Of a DNA stretch of 55,020 bases, positions 1-8,470 are shown piece by piece. The DNA is from Candidatus Poribacteria bacterium. Lineage in GTDB: Bacteria; Poribacteria; WGA-4E; GCA-2687025. A program made the translations under genes and the position numbers. The notes under the pieces are model-generated. The model saw only the letters and a list, made by a program, of their open reading frames with translations. It was not told the origin of the DNA and did no database searches. The number at the start of each line of letters is the position of its first letter. Within the stretch, counting starts at the first letter, position 1. The stretch covers positions 1 to 55,020 of the forward strand of contig VGLH01000008.1 in NCBI GenBank assembly GCA_016866785.1, read 5' to 3'.

Positions 1-445
1 TATTCCCCGCCTTCAGGTCGGGTAGGATGTGGGCTTCCCAGTAGGGCATGACGCGCTCCGCCGTGTCCTTGAGGCTCTCGCCGTTGGGCGGCCGCACGTC
101 GAAGCTCCGTCGCCAGATGTGCACCTGTTCGTCACCGAACTTCTGCGCCGTTTCCGCCTTGTTCAGCCCCTGCAGGTCGCCGTAGTGCCGCTCATTGAGC
201 GCCTGGTCGCGCTCGGTGGGAAGGTTCGCCTGCTTCGCGACTTCGAGGGCGATGTCTGCCGTGCGGATGGCGCGCTTGAGCACCGACGTGTAGACCTTGT
301 CGAACCGGTAGGACGCCAGCTTCGCGCCCGCCTCGCGCGCTTCGAGCTCGCCCTTGGGGCTCAGATCGACGTCGACCCAGCCTGTGAAGCGGTTCTCCAG
401 GTTCCACTGGGATTCGCCGTGACGCAGCAGTACTAGGAACGCCAT
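1..445 (-). CDS. gpmA: 2,3-bisphosphoglycerate-dependent phosphoglycerate mutase, N-terminal part (runs off the window)
   Basis: Glycolytic/gluconeogenic enzyme interconverting 3- and 2-phosphoglycerate in the cytosol. The first 148 residues are visible; the family is usually about 230-250 long, so the last third lies beyond base 1. The sequence opens [20 protein letters not shown], containing the histidine-phosphatase RHG motif whose His (residue 9) is phosphorylated. [19 protein letters not shown] and [12 protein letters not shown] follow, as in GpmA-type enzymes, and then [16 protein letters not shown]. The ATG at 445 follows a GAGAGG-like ribosome site. It is the last visible gene of a minus-strand run, 25 bp after the dnaJ-like gene. 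Identification is firm; only the C-terminus is unseen. Confidence 0.95.
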   Translation of the reverse strand, partial: MAFLVLLRHGESQWNLENRFTGWVDVDLSPKGELEAREAGAKLASYRFDKVYTSVLKRAIRTADIALEVAKQANLPTERDQALNERHYGDLQGLNKAETAQKFGDEQVHIWRRSFDVRPPNGESLKDTAERVMPYWEAHILPDLKAGN

Positions 446-470
446 GAGGACCTCTCAGCCGTGGATAGGA

Positions 471-1334
471 CTAGCTCGCGTCGGCGAGCTTGCGAACCAT
501 CGATTCCTGCTCGGGGGAGACCGTCTGCGGAACCGTGATGAGGACGCGCGCGCGGAAGTCGCCTTTCGTGCCATTCGCTCGGGCGAACCCTTGACCCGCG
601 ATGCGCAGGAACTTGCCGGACTGCGTGCCCTTCGGGATGGTGAGCATGATGGAGCCACGCGGCGTCTCGACCAGCACCTTGCCGCCCAGGATCGCCGTCG
701 TGAAGGGCACGTAGACGTCGGCGATGATATCGTCCCCGTCGCGCTCGAAGCGCGGGTCTTCGCGCACATCGACGGTCACGAGCAGGTCACCGGGCGGCAT
801 GCCGCCCGTTCCGGGGTAGCCCTTGCCTTCGACCCGCAGCGTGCGTCCGGACTGGATGCCTGCGGGGATGTGGAGCTTGATGCGCTGCTTCTGCCCGTCG
901 CGCGTGACGGTGAGCGATTTTTCCGTGCCCGAGATGGCTTCATGGAACTCGATGGTCAACGAGTGATGGAAGTCGTCGCCGCGTCGGGAGCGGGAGGGTC
1001 CCTGTCCGAAGGTCGTGCGCCGTTCGCGTACGTCGCCCCAGAGATCGCCGAAGATATCGCCGAAGCGACCGAAGATGTCGTCCGTGCTCTCGAAGCCGCC
1101 GCCTCGGTATTCGTAGCTGCCGGCTCTGCCTCGCGCGTCGTACTTCCGGCGCTCGGCGGGATCGCTCAGGACATCGTAGGCTTCGGAGGCTTCCTTGAAC
1201 TCGTCCGTCGCCTTGGCGTCCTTGTTCTTGTCGGGGTGATAGCGCATGGCGAGCTTGCGGTACGCCTTCTTGATGTCCTCCTGGGAGGCATCCTTCGGCA
1301 CGCCGAGGGTTTCGTAGTAGTCGCGTTGCGCCAT
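471..1334 (-). CDS. DnaJ-family co-chaperone, CbpA type (no zinc finger)
   Basis: A 287-residue J-domain co-chaperone that would stimulate DnaK ATPase and deliver substrates. The J domain covers about residues 4-68 ([20 protein letters not shown]) with the diagnostic HPD at 33-35. A Gly/Phe-rich segment rich in GG, FGRFGD and FGDLWGD follows, then two C-terminal beta domains ([20 protein letters not shown] and [18 protein letters not shown]). No CxxCxGxG zinc repeats are present, so this is the CbpA/DnaJ2 type and not a classical DnaJ. ATG 1334 was chosen because [11 protein letters not shown] is the normal start; the frame stays open far upstream but that stretch shows no homology. It lies 17 bp after the NIL gene, probably co-transcribed. 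Confidence 0.93.
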   Translation of the reverse strand: MAQRDYYETLGVPKDASQEDIKKAYRKLAMRYHPDKNKDAKATDEFKEASEAYDVLSDPAERRKYDARGRAGSYEYRGGGFESTDDIFGRFGDIFGDLWGDVRERRTTFGQGPSRSRRGDDFHHSLTIEFHEAISGTEKSLTVTRDGQKQRIKLHIPAGIQSGRTLRVEGKGYPGTGGMPPGDLLVTVDVREDPRFERDGDDIIADVYVPFTTAILGGKVLVETPRGSIMLTIPKGTQSGKFLRIAGQGFARANGTKGDFRARVLITVPQTVSPEQESMVRKLADAS

Positions 1335-1351
1335 CGCTTCACTGCCTCGCC

Positions 1352-1594
1352 CTAGTGGACGACGACGTCCCCGTCGACGGGTTCCACCTGCACGCCCGTA
1401 TGACGGAGATACTCCAGCGCTCGTTCGAGCTCGTCGGGCTCGCCGCTCATCTCCAGGACGACCCAACCGGCGTCTTTGGTGACGCTGGCTCGACGGATAT
1501 TCGTCACGATGCGGAACTTGTGACCCACGTTGTAGATGACCGGCTCGGTCACCTGCTCCGGTGGGAAGGTCAGGCGTACGCGCTGCGATGTCAT
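1352..1594 (-). CDS. NIL-domain small protein
   Basis: An 80-residue protein that is essentially one NIL domain, the ferredoxin-fold ligand-binding domain known from the C-terminus of the methionine importer ATPase MetN and from small standalone proteins. It opens [20 protein letters not shown]. The alternating hydrophobic pattern ([46 protein letters not shown]) fits the family, including the invariant-looking NIRRA stretch. A GGAGAG site precedes the ATG. It sits just upstream of the dnaJ-like gene on the same strand. The bound ligand cannot be inferred; a role in sulfur or methionine chemistry is only suggested by family association. Confidence 0.85.
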   Translation of the reverse strand: MTSQRVRLTFPPEQVTEPVIYNVGHKFRIVTNIRRASVTKDAGWVVLEMSGEPDELERALEYLRHTGVQVEPVDGDVVVH

Positions 1595-1739
1595 GGCGGA
1601 CTCTCCTCGTCCGGCGCGAACGCGTCACCTCTCGCGTTCCGTCCGTCGGTTCTATTGTTGAGTACGGGTCGCGGCAAGGCAAGGGACGGCACGGTCCATC
1701 GGCGTCGACTACGCCGCGCAGAGCGGATGTCCGCAACGA

Positions 1740-2576
1740 TCACGACAGGTGGAACACCCGCCGCGCGTTCCCGGAACCGATCGCCTCGCGGGCGGCGGCC
1801 GAGAGCCTCGCCGACTCGAACATCTCGAACTGTGGGACGTTCTGCCCGATGTGCAGGTAGTCCGTGGCGAAGAAGAGCTTCCGATGATGCCGTTCGAGGA
1901 ACGCCTGCCCGAACTCCCAATCCCGCGTGATCGCCGTGTGCGCCGAGCCCGCCGACAGGTCCGCGTATAGGTTGGGGTATTGCCCCAGCAGGCGATCCAT
2001 CGGTCCGCCTGGGACGACGGGACCTCTTGGATAGCCGCCCATGTCGGCAGCGGTCACGTCGGCGGAGATCGCCGCCCAGAACCCCGGCGCGTGCCCGATG
2101 AACGTCACATTCGGATAGGCGTTCAGCATCGCCTCGAGCCCGCGCAGGTCGGGCGCGTCGATGCAGCGAATATTGTCGCAGTGGAAGAGCAGCGGGAGCT
2201 TCAGGTCGTCGCAGATGCCGTAGAGAACCTGAAGCTTCGAGTCGTCGATGGGCAAGCCGACCTTCACCTCGCCGAATCCGACCGCGCCGCGCTCGACGTA
2301 CTCCGTGATGACCGATCGGAAGCCATCCTCCCCTCGACTCATCGACATCCTCGGATCGACGACGCAGAATGGGATGAACCGGTCCGGGTGCTGTTCGCAT
2401 AGGCGCAGCATGTCGCGCGTCGTGATGTAGTAGCTGGCGCTCTCTGGGCTCTCGACGGGCAGGGGAATCGCCATCTCGATGCCGTAGGCGTCCATCCATC
2501 CGAGCATCCGATGCGGTTCCACTGGCTCGTACGTGTCCCAGACGCGTCCGACGTGCGTGTGCGTGTCGATGAGCAT
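1740..2576 (-). CDS. Amidohydrolase family protein (TIM-barrel metal hydrolase, amidohydro-rel_2 type)
   Basis: A 278-residue cytosolic metal-dependent hydrolase or decarboxylase of the amidohydrolase-2 group. It opens MLIDTHTHVGRVWDTYEPVE, giving the HxH metal pair on strand 1. Later come FHCDN (third His), VTFIGHAPGFW (fourth His) and FFATDYLHIG (catalytic Asp), all in the expected order and spacing. Open sequence upstream of ATG 2576 lacks family similarity, and the HTHVG motif right after the start supports this choice. It follows the Gfo/Idh/MocA gene by 10 bp on the same strand, so the two probably act in one sugar- or polyol-related degradation route. The substrate is unknown. Confidence 0.88.
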   Translation of the reverse strand: MLIDTHTHVGRVWDTYEPVEPHRMLGWMDAYGIEMAIPLPVESPESASYYITTRDMLRLCEQHPDRFIPFCVVDPRMSMSRGEDGFRSVITEYVERGAVGFGEVKVGLPIDDSKLQVLYGICDDLKLPLLFHCDNIRCIDAPDLRGLEAMLNAYPNVTFIGHAPGFWAAISADVTAADMGGYPRGPVVPGGPMDRLLGQYPNLYADLSAGSAHTAITRDWEFGQAFLERHHRKLFFATDYLHIGQNVPQFEMFESARLSAAAREAIGSGNARRVFHLS

Positions 2577-2586
2577 CGAGTCTCCC

Positions 2587-3564
2587 TCAGATCGTCTCGT
2601 AGGCGACCTGGACCACGGCTCCGGTCTCCGACGAGTCGCGGATCGCCTCATAGAGAACCATGCTCCTGTAGCTTTCGGCGATGTTCGAGCGAGTCGTCCT
2701 ACCGTCACGGATCGCTTCGACGAAGTCGATGATTTCCGCCAGGTGCCCGGTGTCGAGTCCGCTGTCGCCGGAGCTGGTGAACGTCGAGGGTTCCCGCCAT
2801 TCCGTCGGTACGCCGTCGGCGGTGATCCGCCAGCGTGAGGAGTTCGAGATCGTCATGAAGTTACCGCCCCGCGCGGTGAGCTCGACCTCCTCGGTTGGGA
2901 CGCGGAACGATCGACCGTCGTTCAGGTTCATCGACCCGACCGCGCCGTTGGCGAACCGGATGCTCACGGCGTAGGCATCCTTGCCCTTGGAGAACGCGAA
3001 GACCTCCGACGCGTCGCCGAACAGATAGCCCACCAGGTCGATAGCGTGAATGGCGAAGTCCAGCAGGAACGACGTGCGGAGCGATTCGTTCGAGTATTGC
3101 GCCGAGGCGTAGTCCACCGAGAGGGAGTACAGGTCGGACGGATCGAACGACTCGATCCACTGCTTCGCGCGGGCGTAGGCGGCCGAGTAGCGCTTCTTGA
3201 ACGCCGTCATGCAGAGCCTGCCGGTCTCTTGGGCGACGCGGGCAACCTGCAGCGCGTCCTGAGCCGTTGGAGCCGGCGGCTTCTCCGTGTAGACGGGGAA
3301 TCCGAGCCGGAGGACCTGCGGGGCGAGCGCCGCGTGTCCTTCGGGTCCGACGCAGATGATGACGCCGTCGGGCTCCTCGGCGTCGAGCATCGCCGTCAGG
3401 TCGGTGTAGGGCATGCCGCCGAAACGCCGAGCGTTCCGTGCGGCGCGCTCTGCGTCGAGGTCGCACACGCCGACGAGCTGGGCTCCGGCAGCCCCGACGT
3501 AGGGATAGATCCGTTTCGTCGAGAGGCTGCCGGCTCCGATGATGCACAGGCGAACGTCGTCCAT
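2587..3564 (-). CDS. Gfo/Idh/MocA family NAD(P)-dependent oxidoreductase
   Basis: A 325-residue sugar or inositol dehydrogenase-like enzyme. The N-terminal Rossmann fold opens MDDVRLCIIGAGSLSTKRIY, with VGVCDLDAERAARNARRFGG as the beta-2/alpha region that sets cofactor choice. The family signature EKPPAPT occurs near residue 95, followed by MTAFKKRYSAAY. The C-terminal alpha/beta domain (residues about 125-325) has DFAIHAIDLVGYLFG, matching the conserved helix with catalytic-site His. The start is 5 bp from the stop of the upstream Trx/PDZ gene, and the amidohydrolase follows by 10 bp, so the three are likely one operon. The substrate cannot be told from sequence. Confidence 0.9.
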   Translation of the reverse strand: MDDVRLCIIGAGSLSTKRIYPYVGAAGAQLVGVCDLDAERAARNARRFGGMPYTDLTAMLDAEEPDGVIICVGPEGHAALAPQVLRLGFPVYTEKPPAPTAQDALQVARVAQETGRLCMTAFKKRYSAAYARAKQWIESFDPSDLYSLSVDYASAQYSNESLRTSFLLDFAIHAIDLVGYLFGDASEVFAFSKGKDAYAVSIRFANGAVGSMNLNDGRSFRVPTEEVELTARGGNFMTISNSSRWRITADGVPTEWREPSTFTSSGDSGLDTGHLAEIIDFVEAIRDGRTTRSNIAESYRSMVLYEAIRDSSETGAVVQVAYETI

Positions 3565-3569
3565 GGTGC

Positions 3570-4850
3570 CTATTCGTCCCCGACCAGAGGCAGCGTCAGG
3601 TTGACGCGCTTGCCTTCACGAATGACGACGACGGGAACCGTGGTTCCCGGCTCGTAGTTGAGGCGTACGCGTGCGCTCAGCTTCTGGAAGCTGACGTGCT
3701 TCGAGTCGCCGTCGAACGACACGAGGATGTCGTTGTTCTGGAGACCCGCGCGCTTCGTCTCCTCGCGCGGGATCCACCGCACCTTCATGGCGAGAGCATC
3801 CGGCGCGAGCCCGTTGGCGAGGCGTTCCTCCGCCGACAGCTCCGGCGACCAGAAGCCCAGGTCGGGACGAAGTCCCCACATGGACGCCCGCCAGGAGATG
3901 TCTGTCTTGCGCCAGTCGCCGACGGTATTCAGCGTCGCCTCACGGTTCTTGCCGCCGCGCGCGTAGGAGACACGGAGCTTGCCTGGCGTCGGCAGGTTGT
4001 GCAGCACCCACGCGATATCCGCTTGGGAGATGATGGCTTGCCCGTTCATCATGCGGATGACATCGCCCGCCTTAAGCCCGGCTTTGTCGGCGAAGGAACC
4101 GCTCGCGACGCTCTCGATGACCGGGTCGTCATCGACCTTCATCGTCATGCCGACGTTCTCCGGCAGCGGGTAGACCCAGATGTCCTTCTTCTGGTCGAAG
4201 GACTTCTCGGCTTTGCGGACCTCCCGCGCGCCGTCGTTGAGCATGTGGCAGTGGATACAGCCTTCTTTCGCCTGCTCGCTGTTTGCGAGACGTTCGCGGA
4301 GCGAGGGCATGTCAGACACCGTCTTGAAGCGCGGGGTCGATCCGCGTTTGGCGGAGAAGAGGGCGCGGTTCTTCGGGTAGTCCTTGTGGAGCTCGAGGGC
4401 GCGGCGCATCGCCGTCGTGAGCCCCGTCAAGGAGAGATGATCCATGGCATCTTCGGACGCGCGGATACCGTAACGCCCGTAGATCGTACCGTCGGCGTTC
4501 ATGAAAAACGCCGCCCACGTGAGGTCGTAGTCGAACTGGAACTGAACCAGGTCGATTGTGTTCATCCGAACGATACGCACCGGCACGAAGAGCTTGGAGA
4601 GCTCCGTGAGCTCGTTGTCCTGACGAGCAACCTGCCCGTCAAATGCTCGGCATGCCAGTCAAGGCACGCATCGGAAGACGACGAAGAGCGGTTTGCCCTC
4701 CTGCTTCGCCCGCGCGATGCCCGCGTCGAGGTCGTTGTAGATCCAGTGATCGCCCACTTCCAGGTCGCCGAGCTCCTGCCGCAACACTTGCCCCTGGAGC
4801 GACATGGCGATCAGCAGCGCACACGCCGTCGCAGCCGCGAATCGTTTCAT
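3570..4850 (-). CDS. Trx/PDZ-domain selenoprotein with in-frame TGA (Sec64) and a CxxCH motif
   Basis: Read through one in-frame TGA at 4659-4661, this is a 426-residue exported protein. A signal peptide (residues 1-21, MKRFAAATACALLIAMSLQG) is followed by a thioredoxin-like segment in which KPLFVVFRCVP leads to the TGA as residue 64. This gives C61-V-P-U64, the selenium form of a CxxC redox site. In the same phase follow LACRAFDGQVARQDNELTEL and FDYDLTWAAFFMNADGTIYG, normal Trx-fold continuation. Residues 198-202 are CIHCH, a c-type haem attachment motif. PDZ-like domains lie near 227-310 and 345-420. Start ATG 4850 has a GAGAGGA site. Without recoding it would be called as an 85-residue fragment plus a GTG-started 338-residue protein lacking signal peptide and active site. 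I recall a Trx7/PDZ (seleno)protein family; the assignment is from memory. Confidence 0.85.
4621..4641 (-). promoter_or_regulatory. Bacterial SECIS-type hairpin just downstream of the Sec TGA
   Basis: In the mRNA sense (minus strand) the segment UGACGGGC - AGGUU - GCUCGUCA folds into an 8-bp stem with one G-U pair and a five-base loop. The loop A-G-G-U-U carries the GGU core seen in bacterial SECIS loops such as E. coli fdhF (AGGUCU). The stem begins 18 nt and the loop 26 nt after the TGA at 4659-4661, within the spacing typical of bacterial elements bound by SelB. It lies inside the coding frame, as expected for bacteria. Fold and spacing were worked out by hand. Confidence 0.75.
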
Positions 4851-5327
4851 CGAGCGTCCTCTCTGAACCGGCGAGCGATGTCCTCTCACCCTCGCCATAT
4901 GCGCTGACTGTATCAACTCGGTCGTGGCGTGTCCAGCGGCGACTTGGCTTCACAGCCAATCGGCGGCAAGACCGGACCTCATCCACCAAGAATCTCTCAC
5001 AGAAGGATGGATCGAAGTGTTAAGTTGGAGGGGGCTTGCGCGACGTGGCTCTTGACACGAATCGTGGCGCTGGTCAAAACCGATGGTGTTCCGACTGCCC
5101 CGATTTGGAAGGGGATGAAACGGCGCGTTGTTGTAGAGGGCAACGGGGGTCTGTTGGGCGTGGCGATTGCCGGCGCGAACGTCTACGACACTCAGTAGAA
5201 TTCAGATACGACCTATAACGTTATCGAGTCTGATCAGTACGCGTGATACCCCGTCACCGAACGCGCGACGACAGAGCGCCTTGCGACAGTGGAGCCCGGA
5301 ACGGTCACCAGTCCATTGGCGACTCGC
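4851..5327. other. 477-bp gap between the Trx/PDZ selenoprotein gene and dapF
   Basis: The right-hand part of the promoter region for the minus-strand run starting at 4850 must lie here. The only recognisable coding matter is the transposase fragment at 5076-5198. From about 5199 to 5327 the sequence is non-coding and somewhat richer in A+T around 5200-5240. I see no clear terminator, RNA gene or intact reading frame in it. Confidence 0.5.
5076..5198 (+). pseudogene. IS5-family transposase fragment (central DDE region)
   Basis: A short stretch encodes KTDGVPTAPIWKGMKRRVVV and then EGNGGLLGVAIAGANVYDTQ followed by TAG. This pattern (GxNPTxRxKxGxKR...VDGxGxPLxVxxxGANxxD) is the catalytic-core start of IS5-family DDE transposases. 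About 40 residues of an expected roughly 250-300 remain, with no N-terminus, no later catalytic residues and no visible inverted repeats. It is a dead remnant. A second remnant of the same kind, covering the complementary parts of the protein, lies on the opposite strand at 17535-17658. Confidence 0.6.
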
Positions 5328-6155
5328 CTAGTAGTCCCAAGCGTCCTGCCGTAGCTCGCCGACGTAGACGATCCGAGCGTCGCCTTCGAGATGGATCGAC
5401 TGCGCGGACTCGCCGACGAGCTCGAAGCTGACGGTCAAATCGAAGCCGCCCTGCGTCCGAAGCGTCACGGGCGACTGTACGACTCCCCGCGCTCCGCCGA
5501 GAATCGCCGCCGCGATGGAGCCGGTTCCGCACGCCAGCGTCTCGTCTTCGACCCCGCGCTCGTAGGTGCGGATGCGCATCGAGTTCCGTCCCGTGACGGT
5601 GACGAAGTTCGCGTTCGTCCCGGCGGGCGCGAAATCGGCGTGGTAGCGCGTCTGCCGACCCAACCCGACGACGTCTACATCGTCCACGCTCTCGCAGAAG
5701 AACACGACGTGCGGAACACCCGTGTTCGCAAACGAAACCTTGAACTCGCCTCCTCGCAGAGCCAGCGGGAAATCGAGTCGCATGTCCTTCGGATCGCTCA
5801 TCTGGACGCGGACACGCTCGCCTCGTATCTCGGACTCGTAGACGCCCGCGAGCGTCTCGAACCGCATGTTCTCGCCCGCGATGCCGTTGACGTGGGCGAA
5901 CCGCGAGATGCACCGCGCGCCGTTGCCGCACGTCTCGGCTTCGCCGCCGTCGGCGTTGAAGTAGCGCATCCGAAAGTCCGCCTGCGCCGGGTCCGACGGG
6001 TTCTCAACCAGCAGCAGACCGTCCGCGCCGACCGACAGACGCCGCGCGCACACGCGCTCGACGAACCGCGCATCCGCCTGGACGGTACCTTGGCGGTTGT
6101 CGATGATGACGAAGTCGTTGCCCGCGCCCGAGAGCTTCATGAAGGGAATCGCCAC
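5328..6155 (-). CDS. dapF: Diaminopimelate epimerase
   Basis: Converts LL- to meso-diaminopimelate, the cofactor-free two-cysteine racemase step of lysine and peptidoglycan synthesis in the cytosol. 275 residues, normal length. It opens MAIPFMKLSGAGNDFVIIDN, the family start. Both catalytic Cys are present: ETCGNGARC (Cys76) and LACGTGS (Cys209). FANTGVPHVV and ERGVEDET are also typical. It lies 30 bp downstream of lysA on the same strand, so the last two lysine-pathway steps appear to be co-transcribed. Nothing is missing or odd. Confidence 0.97.
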   Translation of the reverse strand: MAIPFMKLSGAGNDFVIIDNRQGTVQADARFVERVCARRLSVGADGLLLVENPSDPAQADFRMRYFNADGGEAETCGNGARCISRFAHVNGIAGENMRFETLAGVYESEIRGERVRVQMSDPKDMRLDFPLALRGGEFKVSFANTGVPHVVFFCESVDDVDVVGLGRQTRYHADFAPAGTNANFVTVTGRNSMRIRTYERGVEDETLACGTGSIAAAILGGARGVVQSPVTLRTQGGFDLTVSFELVGESAQSIHLEGDARIVYVGELRQDAWDY

Positions 6156-6185
6156 GTCGGTTCACCTGCCGCATGTTGCGCCGCA

Positions 6186-7454
6186 TTAAGCCAAGAAGTC
6201 GGGGATGCTTTCGCCTCGGATCAGGTCGTCGTACGTCTCGCGCGCTCGGACGACATGGGCTCGATCGACGCTGACCAGCACCTCGGCGGCGCGTGGACGC
6301 GCGTTGTAGTTGGACGACATCGCGAAGCCGTACGCCCCCGCGCTGAAGACCGCCAGGTAGTCGCCCGCGTCGACGCGTGGGAGCTCCCGGTTCTTGGCGA
6401 GGAAGTCGCCCGACTCGCAGACGGGCCCCACGACATCGACCGTCTCCGTGTCTGCCGAACGGTCCACAACCGGATGAATCCGGTGGAAGCTGTCGTAGAG
6501 CGCCGGGCGTATCAGGTCCGTCATCGCGCCATTGACGATGACGAACGTCTTGGTGTCCGTCTCCTTTCGGTAGAGGACCCGCGTACAGAGGATGCCCGAG
6601 TTCCCGCTGATGTAACGACCCGGTTCCAGTAAGAGCCGGCAGCCGCTCTGGCGGATCAAGGGGATGAGCCGCTCGGCGTACTCGGACGGGGGCGCGGGCG
6701 TCTCGTCGCGGTACGCGATGCCCAGCCCGCCGCCGAAGTCGAGCCGCGTGATGCCGATGCCGCGAGTGCGCAGGAGCCCGATCAGCTCCACGATGCGCGC
6801 CATCGCCTGTTCGAAGGGCTCCAACTGCATCACCGGGGAACCGATGTGCGCGTGAACGCCGCAGACGTCGAGATGCGGCATCGCGGCGGCTGCCTCGAAG
6901 CTCCTGATCGCGACGTCGAGATCGATGCCGAACTTGTTGCCCTTCTTGCCGGTCGTCGTGTGCGCGTGGGTGCGAGCGTCCACGTCGGGATTGACGCGCA
7001 GGGCGACGGGAGCCCGCACACCGAGCTCGCCAGCGACGGAGTCGATGAGCATCGCCTCCGCCAGCGATTCGACGTTGAGCATGTAGACGCCTGCCGTCAG
7101 CGCGGCGCGGACCTCATCACACGACTTGCCGGGACCCGCGTAGACGATCTTGCTCGCGTCGATCCCGGCTCTCAGCGCGCGGAAGAGCTCGCCGCCGGAG
7201 ACGATATCGGCTCCAGCGCCTTCACGCGCCAGGGCGCGCAGAACCGCCAGGTTCCCGTTGCTCTTCATCGCGAAGCAGATCAGCGGGTCGATGCCCGCGA
7301 ACGCCTTCTGAAAGTCGCGGAAGCGCGACACGAACGCCGCGTGGCTGTAGATGTAGAGCGGCGTCCCGTGCTGCGCGCAGAGGTCCTCGACGGAGACATC
7401 TTCGCAGAAGAGCTTCCCGTCCCGATACGTGAAAACGTCGTTCGTCTGCCCCAT
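6186..7454 (-). CDS. lysA: Diaminopimelate decarboxylase
   Basis: PLP-dependent enzyme decarboxylating meso-diaminopimelate to L-lysine. 422 residues, usual length. Fold-III motifs are in order: CFAMKSNGN with the PLP lysine at residue 64, VHAHIGSPV, the LDFGGGLGI phosphate-binding loop, LEPGRYISGNSG, and GPVCESGDFLA carrying the catalytic Cys contributed across the dimer. ATG 7454 was chosen for the start MGQTNDVFTYRDGKL. Upstream, the segment holding the GAGGAAC ribosome site is duplicated in a 16-bp tandem repeat (7463-7494). dapF follows by 30 bp. Confidence 0.97.
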   Translation of the reverse strand: MGQTNDVFTYRDGKLFCEDVSVEDLCAQHGTPLYIYSHAAFVSRFRDFQKAFAGIDPLICFAMKSNGNLAVLRALAREGAGADIVSGGELFRALRAGIDASKIVYAGPGKSCDEVRAALTAGVYMLNVESLAEAMLIDSVAGELGVRAPVALRVNPDVDARTHAHTTTGKKGNKFGIDLDVAIRSFEAAAAMPHLDVCGVHAHIGSPVMQLEPFEQAMARIVELIGLLRTRGIGITRLDFGGGLGIAYRDETPAPPSEYAERLIPLIRQSGCRLLLEPGRYISGNSGILCTRVLYRKETDTKTFVIVNGAMTDLIRPALYDSFHRIHPVVDRSADTETVDVVGPVCESGDFLAKNRELPRVDAGDYLAVFSAGAYGFAMSSNYNARPRAAEVLVSVDRAHVVRARETYDDLIRGESIPDFLA

Positions 7455-7462
7455 CCGGTGGC

Positions 7463-7494
7463 GTTCCTCGTGAGTAGGGTTCCTCGTGAGTAGG
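7463..7494. repeat. Two 16-bp tandem copies in the lysA leader
   Basis: The unit GTTCCTCGTGAGTAGG occurs twice head-to-tail at 7463-7478 and 7479-7494, followed by a degenerate start of a third (GTTCTTCG, 7495-7502). On the coding strand of lysA each unit supplies ACGAGGAAC, so the likely ribosome-binding purines are duplicated; the proximal copy lies close upstream of the ATG at 7454. Confidence 0.9.
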
Positions 7495-7553
7495 GTTCTT
7501 CGATGGCGCGGATGCGACGAAGGGTATCCGCGCTGGCGTCGGACGTCAAGGCG

Positions 7554-8411
7554 TCAGTGGTTCAGCGACCAGTCGTAGTCGTTGTAGACGAGCCGCAGCG
7601 TGTCGCGATGCTCCTCAATGTACTCGCGCGTGGCATCGTCGGACAGCATCCGCGCGATGAAGTCGATCTCGGATCGCGGCTTCTCGCCGAAATCGTCGCG
7701 GTACCAGTCGAAGATCGCCGACAGGTGGAGCGTGTTGCTCTCCGCGTCGAGGCGCACTTCGGAAGGCGAGTTCACGAAGGCGCGCGCTGCTGTGTCGAGC
7801 TGCTCGTCCAACCGGTCGGCGTCGTAGGCGGCGATGGGCGGGCATCCCGCCGACGCGCAGTTCAGGGCGAAGTGGATGCGCGGATCGAGCCGCGCGACGA
7901 CGAACCGGAACCTCGGATCCGTGTGCAGGATCGATACGCCGCGCAGGATGCCGTGCTCGATGTCGTTGGGCGTGTAGACCAGTCCGCCGATCCGGTACGC
8001 GAAGAGGTCGAAGAACCGCTCGCGCTCTCGGACGCTGGTCGTCACGCCGGAATCGAGGACGGAGTGCATCACCAGCGCGTTGTAGAGGTTCACCCAGAAG
8101 GCGACCTGCTCGTCGTGCGTGGCGAGCTCGCCCGGGTCGAACCGATCCAGCCGCGCGGCGAGCTCTCGGTACTCGGCGAACGCCGGCGACTGCGACAGAC
8201 CTTCGTAATCGACGCGCTTCCCGTCGACGAACTGCGCGACGAGTCGGTTCGCCGTCTTGCGCAGACGCGCGGGCACGCTCTCGTCGGGCTCTGGCGCTTC
8301 GGTCGCGCTGGCGGTCGGGTCGTTCAGGATGCGCGGCGCGCTGGCGCGAGCGCCCGACAGCAGCATGAGCGCGGCGGCGACGGACACGAGGCTGTGGGCT
8401 CGGATCGGCAC
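7554..8411 (-). CDS. DUF547 domain protein, exported
   Basis: A 285-residue protein with a likely signal peptide (residues 1-23, MPIRAHSLVSVAAALMLLSG) and then a DUF547 domain. Supporting motifs are FWVNLYNALVMHSVLD, FDLFAYRIGGLVYTPNDIEH, HFALNCASAGCPPIAAY and NTLHLSAIFDWYRDDFG, in the order normal for the family. DUF547 proteins are widespread exported or plant proteins without an established reaction; some authors relate the fold to papain-like enzymes, and a conserved Cys (in NCASAGCP) and His-containing segment are present here. It is divergent from rqcH with a 59-bp gap, so promoters for both must lie at 8412-8470. Confidence 0.85.
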   Translation of the reverse strand: MPIRAHSLVSVAAALMLLSGARASAPRILNDPTASATEAPEPDESVPARLRKTANRLVAQFVDGKRVDYEGLSQSPAFAEYRELAARLDRFDPGELATHDEQVAFWVNLYNALVMHSVLDSGVTTSVRERERFFDLFAYRIGGLVYTPNDIEHGILRGVSILHTDPRFRFVVARLDPRIHFALNCASAGCPPIAAYDADRLDEQLDTAARAFVNSPSEVRLDAESNTLHLSAIFDWYRDDFGEKPRSEIDFIARMLSDDATREYIEEHRDTLRLVYNDYDWSLNH

Positions 8412-8470
8412 GCGCGTTCCTTTCCGGGTGGAGCCGGTGCTATGCTTCCCACCGTGACCAGGAGAACCGA

